Assembly (NCBI GenBank): GCA_001898235.1
Contig: MKTN01000055.1
Location: 124,001-188,000 of the forward strand
Reading direction: 5' to 3'
Length of the DNA: 64,000 nt
Source of the DNA: Gammaproteobacteria bacterium 39-13
GTDB lineage: Bacteria; Pseudomonadota; Gammaproteobacteria; Berkiellales; Berkiellaceae
Shown: positions 45,573 to 54,239 of the stretch, piece after piece
How positions within the stretch are numbered: the first letter of the stretch is position 1
How the letters are laid out: the number at the start of each line of letters is the position of its first letter
Notes under the pieces: generated by a model
Seen by the model: only the letters and a program-made list of their open reading frames with translations
What the model was told of the DNA's origin: nothing
Database searches by the model: none
Made by a program: the position numbers and the translations under genes

Positions 45573-47627
45573 CTAATGTAGCGGTGACCATCTTAAAAGG
45601 GGCAAAATCGTGCTGTAATCGTCAGTCCATAACATCGGTTTTACGTGTGCAGTAGAAATTGGTCTGATCTCTTGTGTCTCTATCCAACTCGCAAACTCAG
45701 GGTTGCATGTGATTAAGGCCCATGTTGCTTGGAATATACCTAAATTAGCATCGCCTTTGTTTTCAATCCAATAGTGAGAACACTGTTGCATAGAAGCAAG
45801 TGCTTTGGTAACAGGCATAAAATTAATATAAGTATTGGAGGTATGAAAGGCGATAATACCATTTTTAGCGAGATGATTTTGATAAAGTTGCATTGCTTCT
45901 TGGGTTAATAAGTGAGAAGGAATTGCATCACCGGAAAATGCATCGACAACAAGCAAATCATATCGCTGAGATCCCTCATTCTGAAGTGCATTTTGTAGCT
46001 GAACTCTAGCATCACCTAAGATAATTTTAACTTGCGCCTTTGATTCTTTGATAAAAGAAAAATCGTTTAAAGCAACCGTCTCAATGTCTTTATCAATATC
46101 ATAAAAATCAATCGTATCACCCAATTTTGCCAGAGTGGCTAATGTACCACTTCCTAAACCAATCACGCCAATGCGTAAAGGTTCTCTCGAACGATAGAGA
46201 AATTTAAATGCTACATATAACCCTGAACGCTTACTATAATAAGTTGTAGCCCATTGCCGTTGCTTAGGTTCGGTAAATTGTAGACCATGCATAATTTTAC
46301 CATGCATTAATGCACGATAATTTTTTGATTGATCCTCAAATTGATAATCAATCACTTTAATGAAGCCATAAGGATTGCGATATTGTGCAACTAATTTATT
46401 TTTTTCCATAAAAATATTTTGAACAATCAAACCAATCAAGCATACTGCGCCTATCACACTGAATAAGCTCAAGGCATAATTCCACTGAGTTCGGCTAGCA
46501 GAATACAAACGAAATAACATAAAGCTAATGAGTATGTTAATTATCGTCAACGGTAAGAAAAAGTCCCACCAATTCTTAAATAGCAATGTGGCAAAGATAT
46601 TGACAAAAATGCCACCTAATACCCCACCCAAAGCAATGAAAAGATAAAAAATGGTTAAATATTGTTGATGTGGTTTTAAAAGGATTAACTCACCATGACA
46701 AAACATACAAGCACAAAACAACAAAGCAAGAAAAACAATGACTACATGAATGCCTGCCAATTGAACACTGTAAATCAACCATAAAGTCAATAATAACCAA
46801 ATAACAAATGAAATACTCCAGAACTGACGATCATAAATTTTATACCGTGAAAAAATAATAATGTAAGAAATCAAATAAACAGCCAAAGGCAATACCCAGA
46901 TTAGGGGCAAATTCATCACATTTTGTGTTAAAAATAAAGTCACCGATAAAAGCAAAGCACTACTCAAGAAAGTCAACAACAACCATCGCAACATATGATT
47001 GACGGGGATCTTACCTTTAGATTCTTCTTTTACACTATCTCTTTGCACAAATAATAACTTACTTAAACAACACAAACACAAAACAATGTAAAGCCCATAG
47101 CCAAAGGACCATATCACTTTTTGTTCTTTTAAACCTATAAAAGGTTCGACCAAAAAAGGATAGCCAATTAGTCCCAAGAGCGATCCTAAATTTGATATAG
47201 CATAGTAAGCATAAGGAAAAGTGGTGCGACGAATTTGACAATACCAATGTTGAAGCAAAGGACTGGAAGAAGAAATCACTATAAAAGGGACTAAAATGCA
47301 AAGACTAAGCACATAAATGACAGCCAAAGGTGGCCACATCGTCTCTATGAAACCACTCGCATTAAGATTGATCGGGATAAACCAACAAGAAAGTACTAAT
47401 AGCACCATGTGACATATGGCTTGTGTCTTGTCAGAAAAATATTTTGCTAAAAAATAAGCATAACCGTAGCCTAACAATAAGCCAGCTTGAAAAAATAAAA
47501 TACTCACTGTCCAAACAAATGCTGAGCCTCCAAAAAGAGGAAGCATGGCCTTGGCAAGCAGGGGCTGTACAAAAAAAAGGAGCAATGCGCTCAGAAAAAT
47601 GGTGATGCCATAAAGGCTCTGAAGCAT
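45573..47627 (-). CDS. Fused MFS transporter/spermidine-synthase-like protein
   Basis: 684-aa protein: about 11-13 membrane helices in residues 1-400 (FLSALLLFFVQPLLAKAMLPLFGGSAFVWTV is the hallmark start of this fused family), followed by a spermidine-synthase-fold domain with GVIGLGSGTLATLAKLG, VDAFSGDAIPSHLLTQEA and IIAFHTSN. The polyamine-binding and aminopropyl-transfer residues of true SpeE are not obvious, so the reaction is unknown. A AAAGGA lies about 12 nt before the ATG. It ends 334 nt before the symporter transcribed the same way. Confidence 0.85.
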   Translation of the reverse strand: MLQSLYGITIFLSALLLFFVQPLLAKAMLPLFGGSAFVWTVSILFFQAGLLLGYGYAYFLAKYFSDKTQAICHMVLLVLSCWFIPINLNASGFIETMWPPLAVIYVLSLCILVPFIVISSSSPLLQHWYCQIRRTTFPYAYYAISNLGSLLGLIGYPFLVEPFIGLKEQKVIWSFGYGLYIVLCLCCLSKLLFVQRDSVKEESKGKIPVNHMLRWLLLTFLSSALLLSVTLFLTQNVMNLPLIWVLPLAVYLISYIIIFSRYKIYDRQFWSISFVIWLLLTLWLIYSVQLAGIHVVIVFLALLFCACMFCHGELILLKPHQQYLTIFYLFIALGGVLGGIFVNIFATLLFKNWWDFFLPLTIINILISFMLFRLYSASRTQWNYALSLFSVIGAVCLIGLIVQNIFMEKNKLVAQYRNPYGFIKVIDYQFEDQSKNYRALMHGKIMHGLQFTEPKQRQWATTYYSKRSGLYVAFKFLYRSREPLRIGVIGLGSGTLATLAKLGDTIDFYDIDKDIETVALNDFSFIKESKAQVKIILGDARVQLQNALQNEGSQRYDLLVVDAFSGDAIPSHLLTQEAMQLYQNHLAKNGIIAFHTSNTYINFMPVTKALASMQQCSHYWIENKGDANLGIFQATWALITCNPEFASWIETQEIRPISTAHVKPMLWTDDYSTILPLLRWSPLH

Positions 47628-47833
47628 TATTGATTTATTCCTTTCTACGATGCTTGCATATCAGTGTTTTTTCAATTTTGAATGTTAACTCATTGATTGT
47701 GAGAGAAAAAACAGTCTCTCTATGTAGTATAATCTATAGTCATACCTCATGAATTCTTAGATAAACAATAAGGGCTTCGGTATGACTTCATTACTAAGAC
47801 CGACATACGGCCAGATAAATGTGGCAGCAATGA

Positions 47834-47863
47834 TTGACAATTTCTATCCAAATAGTCTATAAA
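47834..47863 (+). promoter_or_regulatory. Strong sigma-70-type promoter
   Basis: TTGACA at 47834-47839, 18-nt spacer, TATAAA at 47858-47863. The -35 is a full consensus match and the -10 matches five of six. Transcription would begin near 47870, about 35 nt before the leader ORF. Confidence 0.75.
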
Positions 47864-47905
47864 ATTGATAGACCATTAATTTTTTGAGTTTCGTGATTTA
47901 ACTTT

Positions 47906-47968
47906 ATGTACCAGCATTTTACTTTCTTTCCACATACCACCACGACTACGACCGGCTGTTGCCGGTAA
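47906..47968 (+). CDS. Threonine-rich leader peptide (attenuator type)
   Basis: ATG to TAA frame of 20 codons: MYQHFTFFPH followed by six threonines (ACC ACC ACG ACT ACG ACC) and GCCR. Such runs of a single amino acid in a short leader are the mark of ribosome-stalling attenuation, as in the E. coli thr operon leader. It is placed 36-43 nt after the promoter and before a DAACS symporter. No good SD is seen (the upstream sequence is T-rich), which lowers confidence. Confidence 0.6.
   Translation: MYQHFTFFPHTTTTTTGCCR
47951..47966 (+). promoter_or_regulatory. Leader hairpin overlapping Thr codons and stop
   Basis: ACCGGC-TGTT-GCCGGT is a perfect 6-bp stem. It overlaps the last Thr codon and the leader stop, so a ribosome stalled on the Thr codons would block it. 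GCTGTTG inside (47955-47961) can instead pair with CAGCAGC at 47998-48004 (one G-U). A T-run lies 15-31 nt after the hairpin, further than in a classic terminator. Confidence 0.5.
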
Positions 47969-48123
47969 TCCACTTTATACTCATTTTTTTATTTTTTCAG
48001 CAGCTGTCGCAAAAAGCGAACGTGAAGCAATGCGCTGATTCTTTATGCAGTTTAAAGCAACGATTAGCGCAAAAGAGATTTTTTGATACAGCTTGTTATT
48101 ATCGCAAGAAAATAGGTGATACC

Positions 48124-49296
48124 ATGTTTCGTAAAATGCCTTTTATACTCCTTGCTATTATCGGAGTATTACTTTTACTGGATAATATTTTACCCCTTGA
48201 AGTAAAATCCTTTCTTTACGCCATCAGTTTAACTATTAAATCTGTCATCATTACTCTTTTACCTTTCATTATCTTTGGCCTACTTTTTAAAGTCATGACC
48301 CAACTAGCACACCAAGCCTCAAAAATTATCTTTGTTATTCTTACAGGAGTATGTTGCTCAAATTTTTTCTCTACCTTCATTAGTCACTATATTGGCATAT
48401 GGGTCTATCATTTTGATTTGTCACTGCTAGAGCCACAAAATGCTCATACACTATCACCACTTTGGACGCTGGAATTACCTAGGATTATCGCAAATGATAA
48501 AGCGATGTATGCAGGTCTTATCATGGGATTGAGCCTTTCCTACTTTCGCCCGAAAACGGCTACCTTTATTGCAGGCTATCTTGAGCAAGCGATCAATTTT
48601 ATTCTCAATGTACTTACCTATTTTATTCCAGTATTTGTCGCAGGTTTTGTTGTAAAACTAAACTACGACGGAGCAATCAGTACTCTCTTACAAGATTATG
48701 GTATCGTTTTTGCTCTCATTGCTTTAGCGCAGTTTTGTTATATTTCTTTGATTTATTTTTTAGGAAATAAACTAAGATTTTCGCCTTTTTTCACTAGCAT
48801 GAAAAATATGCTGCCGGCAACTATTGCAGGTTTTAGTACTATGTCTAGCGCTGCAGCAATGCCGTTAACCATTCTAGGTGCTGAAAAAAACGCAACCCAG
48901 CCTGCTTTAGCCCGTTCAGTGATCCCTGCAACGGTTAACATTCATTTGATAGGAGACTGCTTTGCTATTCCTATCTTGGCCTATGCGATATTAAAAAGCT
49001 TTGATCTCCCTGAGCCTTTTCTCATCGATTATCTACTTTTTAGTTTTTACTTTGTGCTTGCAAAATTTTCGGTAGCAGCCGTACCCGGTGGTGGCATTAT
49101 TGTAATGCTCCCCATATTGGAAAGTTACTTGGGATTCAATGCCCCGATGTTATCCTTGATAACTGCGCTCTATATTCTCTTCGATCCTGTTATTACTGCA
49201 GCAAATGTCTTAGGAAATGGCGGATTTGCAATGATGATAGATAAGCTATCCAATCTTTTTAATCAAAACACATCCACGACACAAGATCTCGCCTAA
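48124..49296 (+). CDS. DAACS-family symporter with threonine-leader control
   Basis: 390-aa membrane protein distantly related to GltP/DctA/SstT. The serine-rich loop is seen in AGFSTMSSAAAMPLTILG, the later half has SVIPATVNIHLIGDCFAIPIL, and VAAVPGGGIIVMLPIL resembles the C-terminal reentrant loop. The ATG at 48124 has AGGTGA 5 nt upstream; a longer in-frame TTG (47959) would overlap the leader and hairpin and adds 55 non-membrane residues, so it is rejected. Given the Thr leader, threonine/serine uptake (SstT-like) is the leading guess; the sequence alone only shows the fold. Confidence 0.78.
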   Translation: MFRKMPFILLAIIGVLLLLDNILPLEVKSFLYAISLTIKSVIITLLPFIIFGLLFKVMTQLAHQASKIIFVILTGVCCSNFFSTFISHYIGIWVYHFDLSLLEPQNAHTLSPLWTLELPRIIANDKAMYAGLIMGLSLSYFRPKTATFIAGYLEQAINFILNVLTYFIPVFVAGFVVKLNYDGAISTLLQDYGIVFALIALAQFCYISLIYFLGNKLRFSPFFTSMKNMLPATIAGFSTMSSAAAMPLTILGAEKNATQPALARSVIPATVNIHLIGDCFAIPILAYAILKSFDLPEPFLIDYLLFSFYFVLAKFSVAAVPGGGIIVMLPILESYLGFNAPMLSLITALYILFDPVITAANVLGNGGFAMMIDKLSNLFNQNTSTTQDLA

Positions 49297-49455
49297 GCAT
49301 TTGCGAAGGCGGATCGAAATGTTACGAAATACATGAGGATTGCAAAGAAGGTAATAATCCGCTTATGCCTCACACCTTGCAACATAGATCTGTCGAAGTT
49401 TTTTGCCAAAGCAAGCATCATGTCATCTAGGAAGAGTAAGGGTAAATATAAAAAA

Positions 49456-49483
49456 AGACTCTCTAGAAACGCCTAGAGAGTCT
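49456..49483 (-). terminator. Strong intrinsic terminator for the gene at 49515
   Basis: AGACTCTCTAG (49456-49466) and CTAGAGAGTCT (49473-49483) form an 11-bp perfect stem with a 6-nt loop. Reading leftward the stem is followed by a T-run (7 T's, the complement of the A-run at 49450-49456), the classic form. It ends the transcript of the acidic-protein gene, about 30 nt downstream of its stop. Confidence 0.92.
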
Positions 49484-49514
49484 AAGAGGGGAATTTTCAA
49501 TAAAGAAGAAAATA

Positions 49515-50144
49515 TTATCTAATTTTCTGCTTACGTTTCTTATTTGAAGATTCTTCTTCAGCTCGGAGTTCTTCAACTTCAGCGTCTTCAATTTTCTCGT
49601 TCATATTTTCATCTTCTGAAGAACTTAATTCTTCATCATCATAATCTTCTTCAGAGTTATATTCGAAGCTTAAATCTTCTTCTTCATCTTCTTCGGCAAG
49701 ATTACGCTCAAGAACATCTTGTAAATCTTCTGTAGCAACGCGCTTTTTCTTTGCCAAACGATCCACAACTTCTTCTTCAGTTTCTGTAACATGATGCGAA
49801 GGTACAACTGGATTATCTTGCGTTTGCTCTGGTTCAAAACCTGGGTAAGTTAATAATAAATGCTGTTCTGTGCCTTCAATTTGCAAAAGTTTTTGTTTTT
49901 TAAACTTATTTTTAAAGCCATTGTACATCGAGGTAACCCCTTGAGCCGCTTTGTATGCGCCATAGCCAAGTGCAGTATATGCAGTTGATACCACAGCTGT
50001 TGCAAGCGTCTGGGTAGGGGTAACAGCAGGGTTTCCTGTCGCTAAACTAATAGCTGTAAGACCTAAACTTGTGCCACCTACTATTAGGGCTTGTTTGTTA
50101 TCTTTAGCTTTTTTAGCAGCAACTTCAGTAAAACTCTTTAACAT
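49515..50144 (-). CDS. Acidic protein of unknown function with NLS-like basic clusters
   Basis: 209 aa, no family recognised. The N-terminal 60 residues contain two hydrophobic or amphipathic stretches (ALIVGGTSLGLTAISLATG; LATAVVSTAYTALGYGAY). Residues 140-200 are very rich in Asp/Glu/Ser. Basic clusters are AKKKRV at 131-136 and NKKRKQK at 201-207, both of the kind found in classical nuclear-localisation signals. The ATG at 50144 has GAGAGAG nearby; longer in-frame starts exist at 50165 and 50222. Basic plus acidic tail and membrane-like segment would fit a secreted host-targeted protein, but no secretion signal is demonstrable. Confidence 0.65.
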   Translation of the reverse strand: MLKSFTEVAAKKAKDNKQALIVGGTSLGLTAISLATGNPAVTPTQTLATAVVSTAYTALGYGAYKAAQGVTSMYNGFKNKFKKQKLLQIEGTEQHLLLTYPGFEPEQTQDNPVVPSHHVTETEEEVVDRLAKKKRVATEDLQDVLERNLAEEDEEEDLSFEYNSEEDYDDEELSSSEDENMNEKIEDAEVEELRAEEESSNKKRKQKIR

Positions 50145-50354
50145 GATTTCTCTCTCTAGGCTCATTAATTTAAAGCCACGATTATAGTTATCTGAATAGC
50201 TATTTACTATAAAAAACGGCATTCTTAAGACAAATGGGGCGATTCAAACGATAAATAAGGTTTTTTACAAAATCCTGACTGGATGTCTCAGGGGAACAAG
50301 AAGAGGGCTAATATGTATATATAGAATAGGAATATTTATCCCCTATGCGATGGA

Positions 50355-51398
50355 ATGCAAACTGTGAAAATATTTAGGCCTCTCATAGTATCGCTGAGTA
50401 TGATAGCGGCACTTGCCTGTGGCTATTACTATTTTTATCACAATCGTAACAATAATAATGAGATTACGGTCCATGGCAATGTGGATATTAGACAAGTTGA
50501 TTTAGGATTTCGTGTCAGCGGTCGCTTGCTTGAAGTGCTTTTTGAAGAAGGCGACCACGTAAAAATGGGCGACTTGATAGCCAAACTCGATCCCGTTCCT
50601 TATGAACAAGATCTCAACAATTTAAAGGCACAGATGGAACAAGCTCAAGCCAACCTTGTAAAATTACGTGCAGGTAATCGGCCTCAAGAAATCCAAGAAG
50701 CCAAAGCACAACTTCATGAAAAAGAAGTTGCACATGAAAATTCACGCAAAACCTATGAACGCCAATCTGAATTGGTAAAAAAGAATTATGCCTCAAAGCA
50801 AGCTTATGATGACGCTTATGCCGCCACAAATGAAGCAAAAGCCCAACTAAAATCAGCACAAGAAGCCTTAAAACTCTCTTTGGAAGGTTTTAGGCAAGAA
50901 GATATTGCCGCAGGTCAAGCTCAATTTGAAGCAGCCACAGCACAATATCATCGTGCACAAACCAATTTAAATGACACCGTACTGTATGCACCCAGTGATG
51001 GTATCATTTTGACCAGGATCCGAGAACCTGGATCCATTCTCAATATCGGCAACGCGGTTTATACCCTTTCACTTACTAATCCTATTTGGGTAAGAGCTTA
51101 TATTTCGGAAGTCGACTTAGGACGTGTAAAGCCAGGCATGAGAACACTTATTTATACCGATTCGCAATCTACGCCTTTTGAAGGCCAAATAGGTTTTATC
51201 TCACCTCAAGCAGAGTTTACGCCTAAAAATATAGAGACAAAAGAATTACGCACTGATCTCGTCTATAGATTACGTATTGTTGTTGAAGATCCCGAGGGTA
51301 AACTTCGCCAAGGGATGCCAGTGACTGTTGTGATAAAGTTGGCACAAGACAATACAGTCAAAACACCTAATTCAATCCCATTAAAATCAAAAATTTGA
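50355..51398 (+). CDS. Periplasmic adaptor (HlyD/YbhG family) of an ABC exporter
   Basis: 347-aa membrane-fusion protein with an N-terminal anchor (FRPLIVSLSMIAALACGYYYFY), a biotinyl-lipoyl-like domain (VHGNVDIRQVDLGFRVSGRLLEVLFEEGDHVKMGDLIAKLD), a coiled-coil hairpin rich in Ala/Gln/Lys/Glu (about residues 90-185) and a beta-barrel (VLYAPSDGIILTRIREPGS). It is 1 nt from the ABC ATPase gene. Together the four genes match the YbhGFSR-type exporter, which moves drugs or other molecules out through an outer-membrane channel not encoded here. Confidence 0.88.
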   Translation: MQTVKIFRPLIVSLSMIAALACGYYYFYHNRNNNNEITVHGNVDIRQVDLGFRVSGRLLEVLFEEGDHVKMGDLIAKLDPVPYEQDLNNLKAQMEQAQANLVKLRAGNRPQEIQEAKAQLHEKEVAHENSRKTYERQSELVKKNYASKQAYDDAYAATNEAKAQLKSAQEALKLSLEGFRQEDIAAGQAQFEAATAQYHRAQTNLNDTVLYAPSDGIILTRIREPGSILNIGNAVYTLSLTNPIWVRAYISEVDLGRVKPGMRTLIYTDSQSTPFEGQIGFISPQAEFTPKNIETKELRTDLVYRLRIVVEDPEGKLRQGMPVTVVIKLAQDNTVKTPNSIPLKSKI

Positions 51399-51399
51399 T

Positions 51400-53118
51400 A
51401 TGACAGACATTGCCATACAAATTAAAAACGTTAGCAAAAAATTTGAATCCGAGGAGTTTCCTGCATTAAACAACATCTCTGCTAATATCCGTCATGGCAC
51501 TGTCACAGGATTGGTTGGTCCTGATGGCGCAGGCAAAACAACTTTAATCCGACTCATTACAGGCTTAATGCGTCCCACCGATGGAAGCATTACAGTGTGT
51601 GGTTTTGATACACAAAGCGAAAGTCAGAAAATTCAAAACATATTAGGCTATATGCCACAAAAATTTGGTCTTTATGAAGATCTTTCTGTGCTCGAAAACC
51701 TCGAATTATATGCAAGACTTCATGGACTCAGTCAGAAAGAAAAAGAAGATTCATTCAGTCAAATGTTGGCTTTCACGGATCTCAAAAGATTTACCAAAAG
51801 ACTAGCCGGTCGATTATCTGGAGGAATGAAACAAAAATTGGGTTTAGCATGCTCCTTACTCAGTCGCCCGAAGGTTCTGTTGCTTGATGAACCCAGCGTG
51901 GGAGTGGATCCTATTTCTCGTCGCGAATTATGGAAAATGGTGCAGGCTTTGATAAAAGAAGGAATGACAGTCATTTGGTCTACTTCATATCTTGACGAAG
52001 CACAACTATGTAAAGAAGTTATCTTAATCAACGAAGGTACTATCTTATTTGATGGCGCGCCAGATACCTTAACCTCTCGAGCCGAAGGCAGGGTTTTTAT
52101 CACTCCCGTTTCAGCGCAAGAAAAGCGCTCTAAATTAAGTTATGTTCTAAAACAAAATGAAGTGGTTGATGCTTTGATCCAAGGCGATAATATTCGAGTC
52201 TTGTTAAAAGAAAATGCAAATAGCTTATCAAAGATAACACTCACACCTGTTTCGCCACGATTTGAAGATGCTTTCATGGATATCTTAAAGGGGGCATATA
52301 GCAGACAGTCCGTCCTAGCTGAAAAAATGGCGCCCAAAGCTAAAGAAGATTCTATTCCTATCCAAGCGCAAGATCTTTCAAAACACTTTGGTGATTTTAT
52401 TGCGGCTCAAAATATTTCCTTCACCATAAAGCGTGGCGAAATTTTTGGCCTTCTGGGTCCGAACGGTGCAGGTAAATCGACTACCTTTAAAATGCTGTGC
52501 GGTCTATTACAACCTAGCACAGGCAAAGCGTTAGTATCTGGATTTGATCTTAAAACAGCAAGTTCTATTGCTCGTTCTCGTATTGGATACATGGCGCAAA
52601 AATTTTCTTTATACAGTGATTTAAGCGTTATACAAAATCTCAAATTCTTTTCCGGTGTTTACGGGCTATCCGGTAATGATGCAAAAAACAAAATACAACA
52701 AATGATTGATATTTTTGATTTAAAGCATTATCTCAATACCAATGCAGGCACGTTACCATTGGGATTCAAACAACGATTAGCGCTTGCTTGTGCTGTCATG
52801 CATGAACCTGATGTACTATTTCTAGATGAGCCTACTTCTGGTGTAGATCCACTCACGCGTAGAGAATTTTGGGTCCATATCAATGCCATGGTACAAAAAG
52901 GTGTCACCATTATGGTAACCACGCATTTCATGGAAGAGGCCGAATATTGCGATCGAATTGCTATTATTTTTCAAGGAAAAAACATTGCAAGTGATACACC
53001 TGAAGCCTTAAAAAATGATATTCGTTCAAATGCATTGCCCGATCCTACTCTTGAAGATGTATTTGTGGAGTTGATTAAGCGAAAAACAGCGCAAATCAAG
53101 CAGGAAACTATCTCATGA
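51400..53118 (+). CDS. ABC transporter ATPase, two nucleotide-binding domains (YbhF-like)
   Basis: 572-aa protein with two ATPase domains in tandem. First: Walker A GPDGAGKTTLIR, signature LSGGMKQKLGLAC, Walker B VLLLDEPSVGVDP. Second: GPNGAGKSTTFK, LPLGFKQRLALAC (the signature Ser-Gly-Gly replaced by Pro-Leu-Gly), VLFLDEPTSGVDP. The second signature deviates from LSGGQ, so this half may be partly degenerate; asymmetry is common in such pairs. It overlaps the permease gene by 4 nt. Length matches YbhF. Confidence 0.9.
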   Translation: MTDIAIQIKNVSKKFESEEFPALNNISANIRHGTVTGLVGPDGAGKTTLIRLITGLMRPTDGSITVCGFDTQSESQKIQNILGYMPQKFGLYEDLSVLENLELYARLHGLSQKEKEDSFSQMLAFTDLKRFTKRLAGRLSGGMKQKLGLACSLLSRPKVLLLDEPSVGVDPISRRELWKMVQALIKEGMTVIWSTSYLDEAQLCKEVILINEGTILFDGAPDTLTSRAEGRVFITPVSAQEKRSKLSYVLKQNEVVDALIQGDNIRVLLKENANSLSKITLTPVSPRFEDAFMDILKGAYSRQSVLAEKMAPKAKEDSIPIQAQDLSKHFGDFIAAQNISFTIKRGEIFGLLGPNGAGKSTTFKMLCGLLQPSTGKALVSGFDLKTASSIARSRIGYMAQKFSLYSDLSVIQNLKFFSGVYGLSGNDAKNKIQQMIDIFDLKHYLNTNAGTLPLGFKQRLALACAVMHEPDVLFLDEPTSGVDPLTRREFWVHINAMVQKGVTIMVTTHFMEEAEYCDRIAIIFQGKNIASDTPEALKNDIRSNALPDPTLEDVFVELIKRKTAQIKQETIS

Positions 53119-54239
53119 CGCAATTTTCAATGAGACGATTGCTTGCCCTTGTATATAAAGAATCACTTCAAGTTATACGCGATCCAAGCACACTTATGAT
53201 TGCTGTCATTTTGCCGCTTATTATGATTTTTCTGTTTGCCTTTGGCGTTTCATTGGATCTTAACAAAATCCGCATAGGACTCGTATTGGAAGATACTTCG
53301 CCAGAGGCCAGAAGTTTAGCGGCTGCATTTCAAAATACGCCTTATTTCTCTGCTACCACAGAAACCAGTCGTTACAAACTTACTGAAGAGCTCGTTGCTG
53401 CTAAAATACGTGGAATTGTTGTTATTCCTCAAGATTTCACCAAAAATCTTAAAAGAGGAGAAATCGCTCCTATCCAAGTCATCGCTGATGGGAGTGAAAC
53501 TAATACAGCAAGCTTTGTCCAAAGCTATGCTGAGGGCGTCGCTGCATTATGGTGGTTATCTTGGCAACAAGAACAAGGGATCACCGAACTACCATCGATT
53601 ATTTCACAAGTCAGAGTATGGTTTAATGCAGAGATTAAAAGCAGAAATGTTATTTTGCCTGGTTCTTTGGCTATCATCATGGCATTGATTGGTACTTTAT
53701 TAACAGCGCTTGTTGTAGCACGTGAGTGGGAACGCGGTACAATGGAAGCTATTCTTTCAACGCCTGTTCGCATTAGTGAATTTATTATAGGAAAAATGAT
53801 ACCTTATTTTCTATTAGCGATGGGCTCCATGCTTTTTTGTATAGCGCTTGCAGTGTTTGTATTTAAGGTTCCATTTGAAGGCTCTATTTTGGTCTTAATG
53901 TTGGCTACCGCCATTTTCTTGTTAGCAGCACTTAGTCAAGGACTGCTCATTTCTATTATATCTAAAAATCAATTTGTTGCGAGCCAAGCTGCTATTAATG
54001 CGGCCTTTTTACCTGCCTATATGCTTTCCGGTTTTTTATACGAAATTCAAACCATGCCATTACCTATCCGAACATTAACCTATTTGTTTCCACCTCGCTA
54101 TTTCGTTTCAATTATTCAAACAAGTTTTTTAGCGGGTGATGTATGGGCTCTCATTTTGCCTGATATGCTCGCTATGCTAGGTCTTGGTAGTTTTTTCCTC
54201 ATGTTGGTTATCAAAAAAAGTAAAAAGAGTTTAGAATAA
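53115..54239 (+). CDS. ABC-2 family permease (YbhS-like)
   Basis: 374-aa permease: one N-terminal helix (LMIAVILPLIMIFLFAFGVSLD), a large periplasmic loop (about residues 50-185) and five C-terminal helices starting PGSLAIIMALIGTLLTALVVARE. The VAREWERGTMEAILSTP motif is typical of ABC-2 permeases of this family. Starts in a 4-nt overlap with the ATPase gene and its stop shares a base with the next start (TAATG). Confidence 0.88.
   Translation: MTQFSMRRLLALVYKESLQVIRDPSTLMIAVILPLIMIFLFAFGVSLDLNKIRIGLVLEDTSPEARSLAAAFQNTPYFSATTETSRYKLTEELVAAKIRGIVVIPQDFTKNLKRGEIAPIQVIADGSETNTASFVQSYAEGVAALWWLSWQQEQGITELPSIISQVRVWFNAEIKSRNVILPGSLAIIMALIGTLLTALVVAREWERGTMEAILSTPVRISEFIIGKMIPYFLLAMGSMLFCIALAVFVFKVPFEGSILVLMLATAIFLLAALSQGLLISIISKNQFVASQAAINAAFLPAYMLSGFLYEIQTMPLPIRTLTYLFPPRYFVSIIQTSFLAGDVWALILPDMLAMLGLGSFFLMLVIKKSKKSLE

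Larger units (their letters stand above)
47628..48123. other. Regulatory leader region of the symporter at 48124
   Basis: This 496-bp region carries, on the plus strand, a strong sigma-70-type promoter (47834-47863), a 20-aa threonine-rich leader ORF (47906-47968), an overlapping hairpin and a downstream T-rich stretch near 47982-47997. About 155 nt separate the leader stop from the symporter start. The part 47628-47830 holds the upstream region of the leftward gene 47627 and no other feature that I could recognise. Confidence 0.6.

Noticed and set aside
47959-48123. TTG start at 47959 extending the symporter gene by 55 codons
   Set aside because: It runs through the Thr leader stop and the hairpin region, and the added part is not hydrophobic like the family N-terminus; ATG 48124 has AGGTGA.
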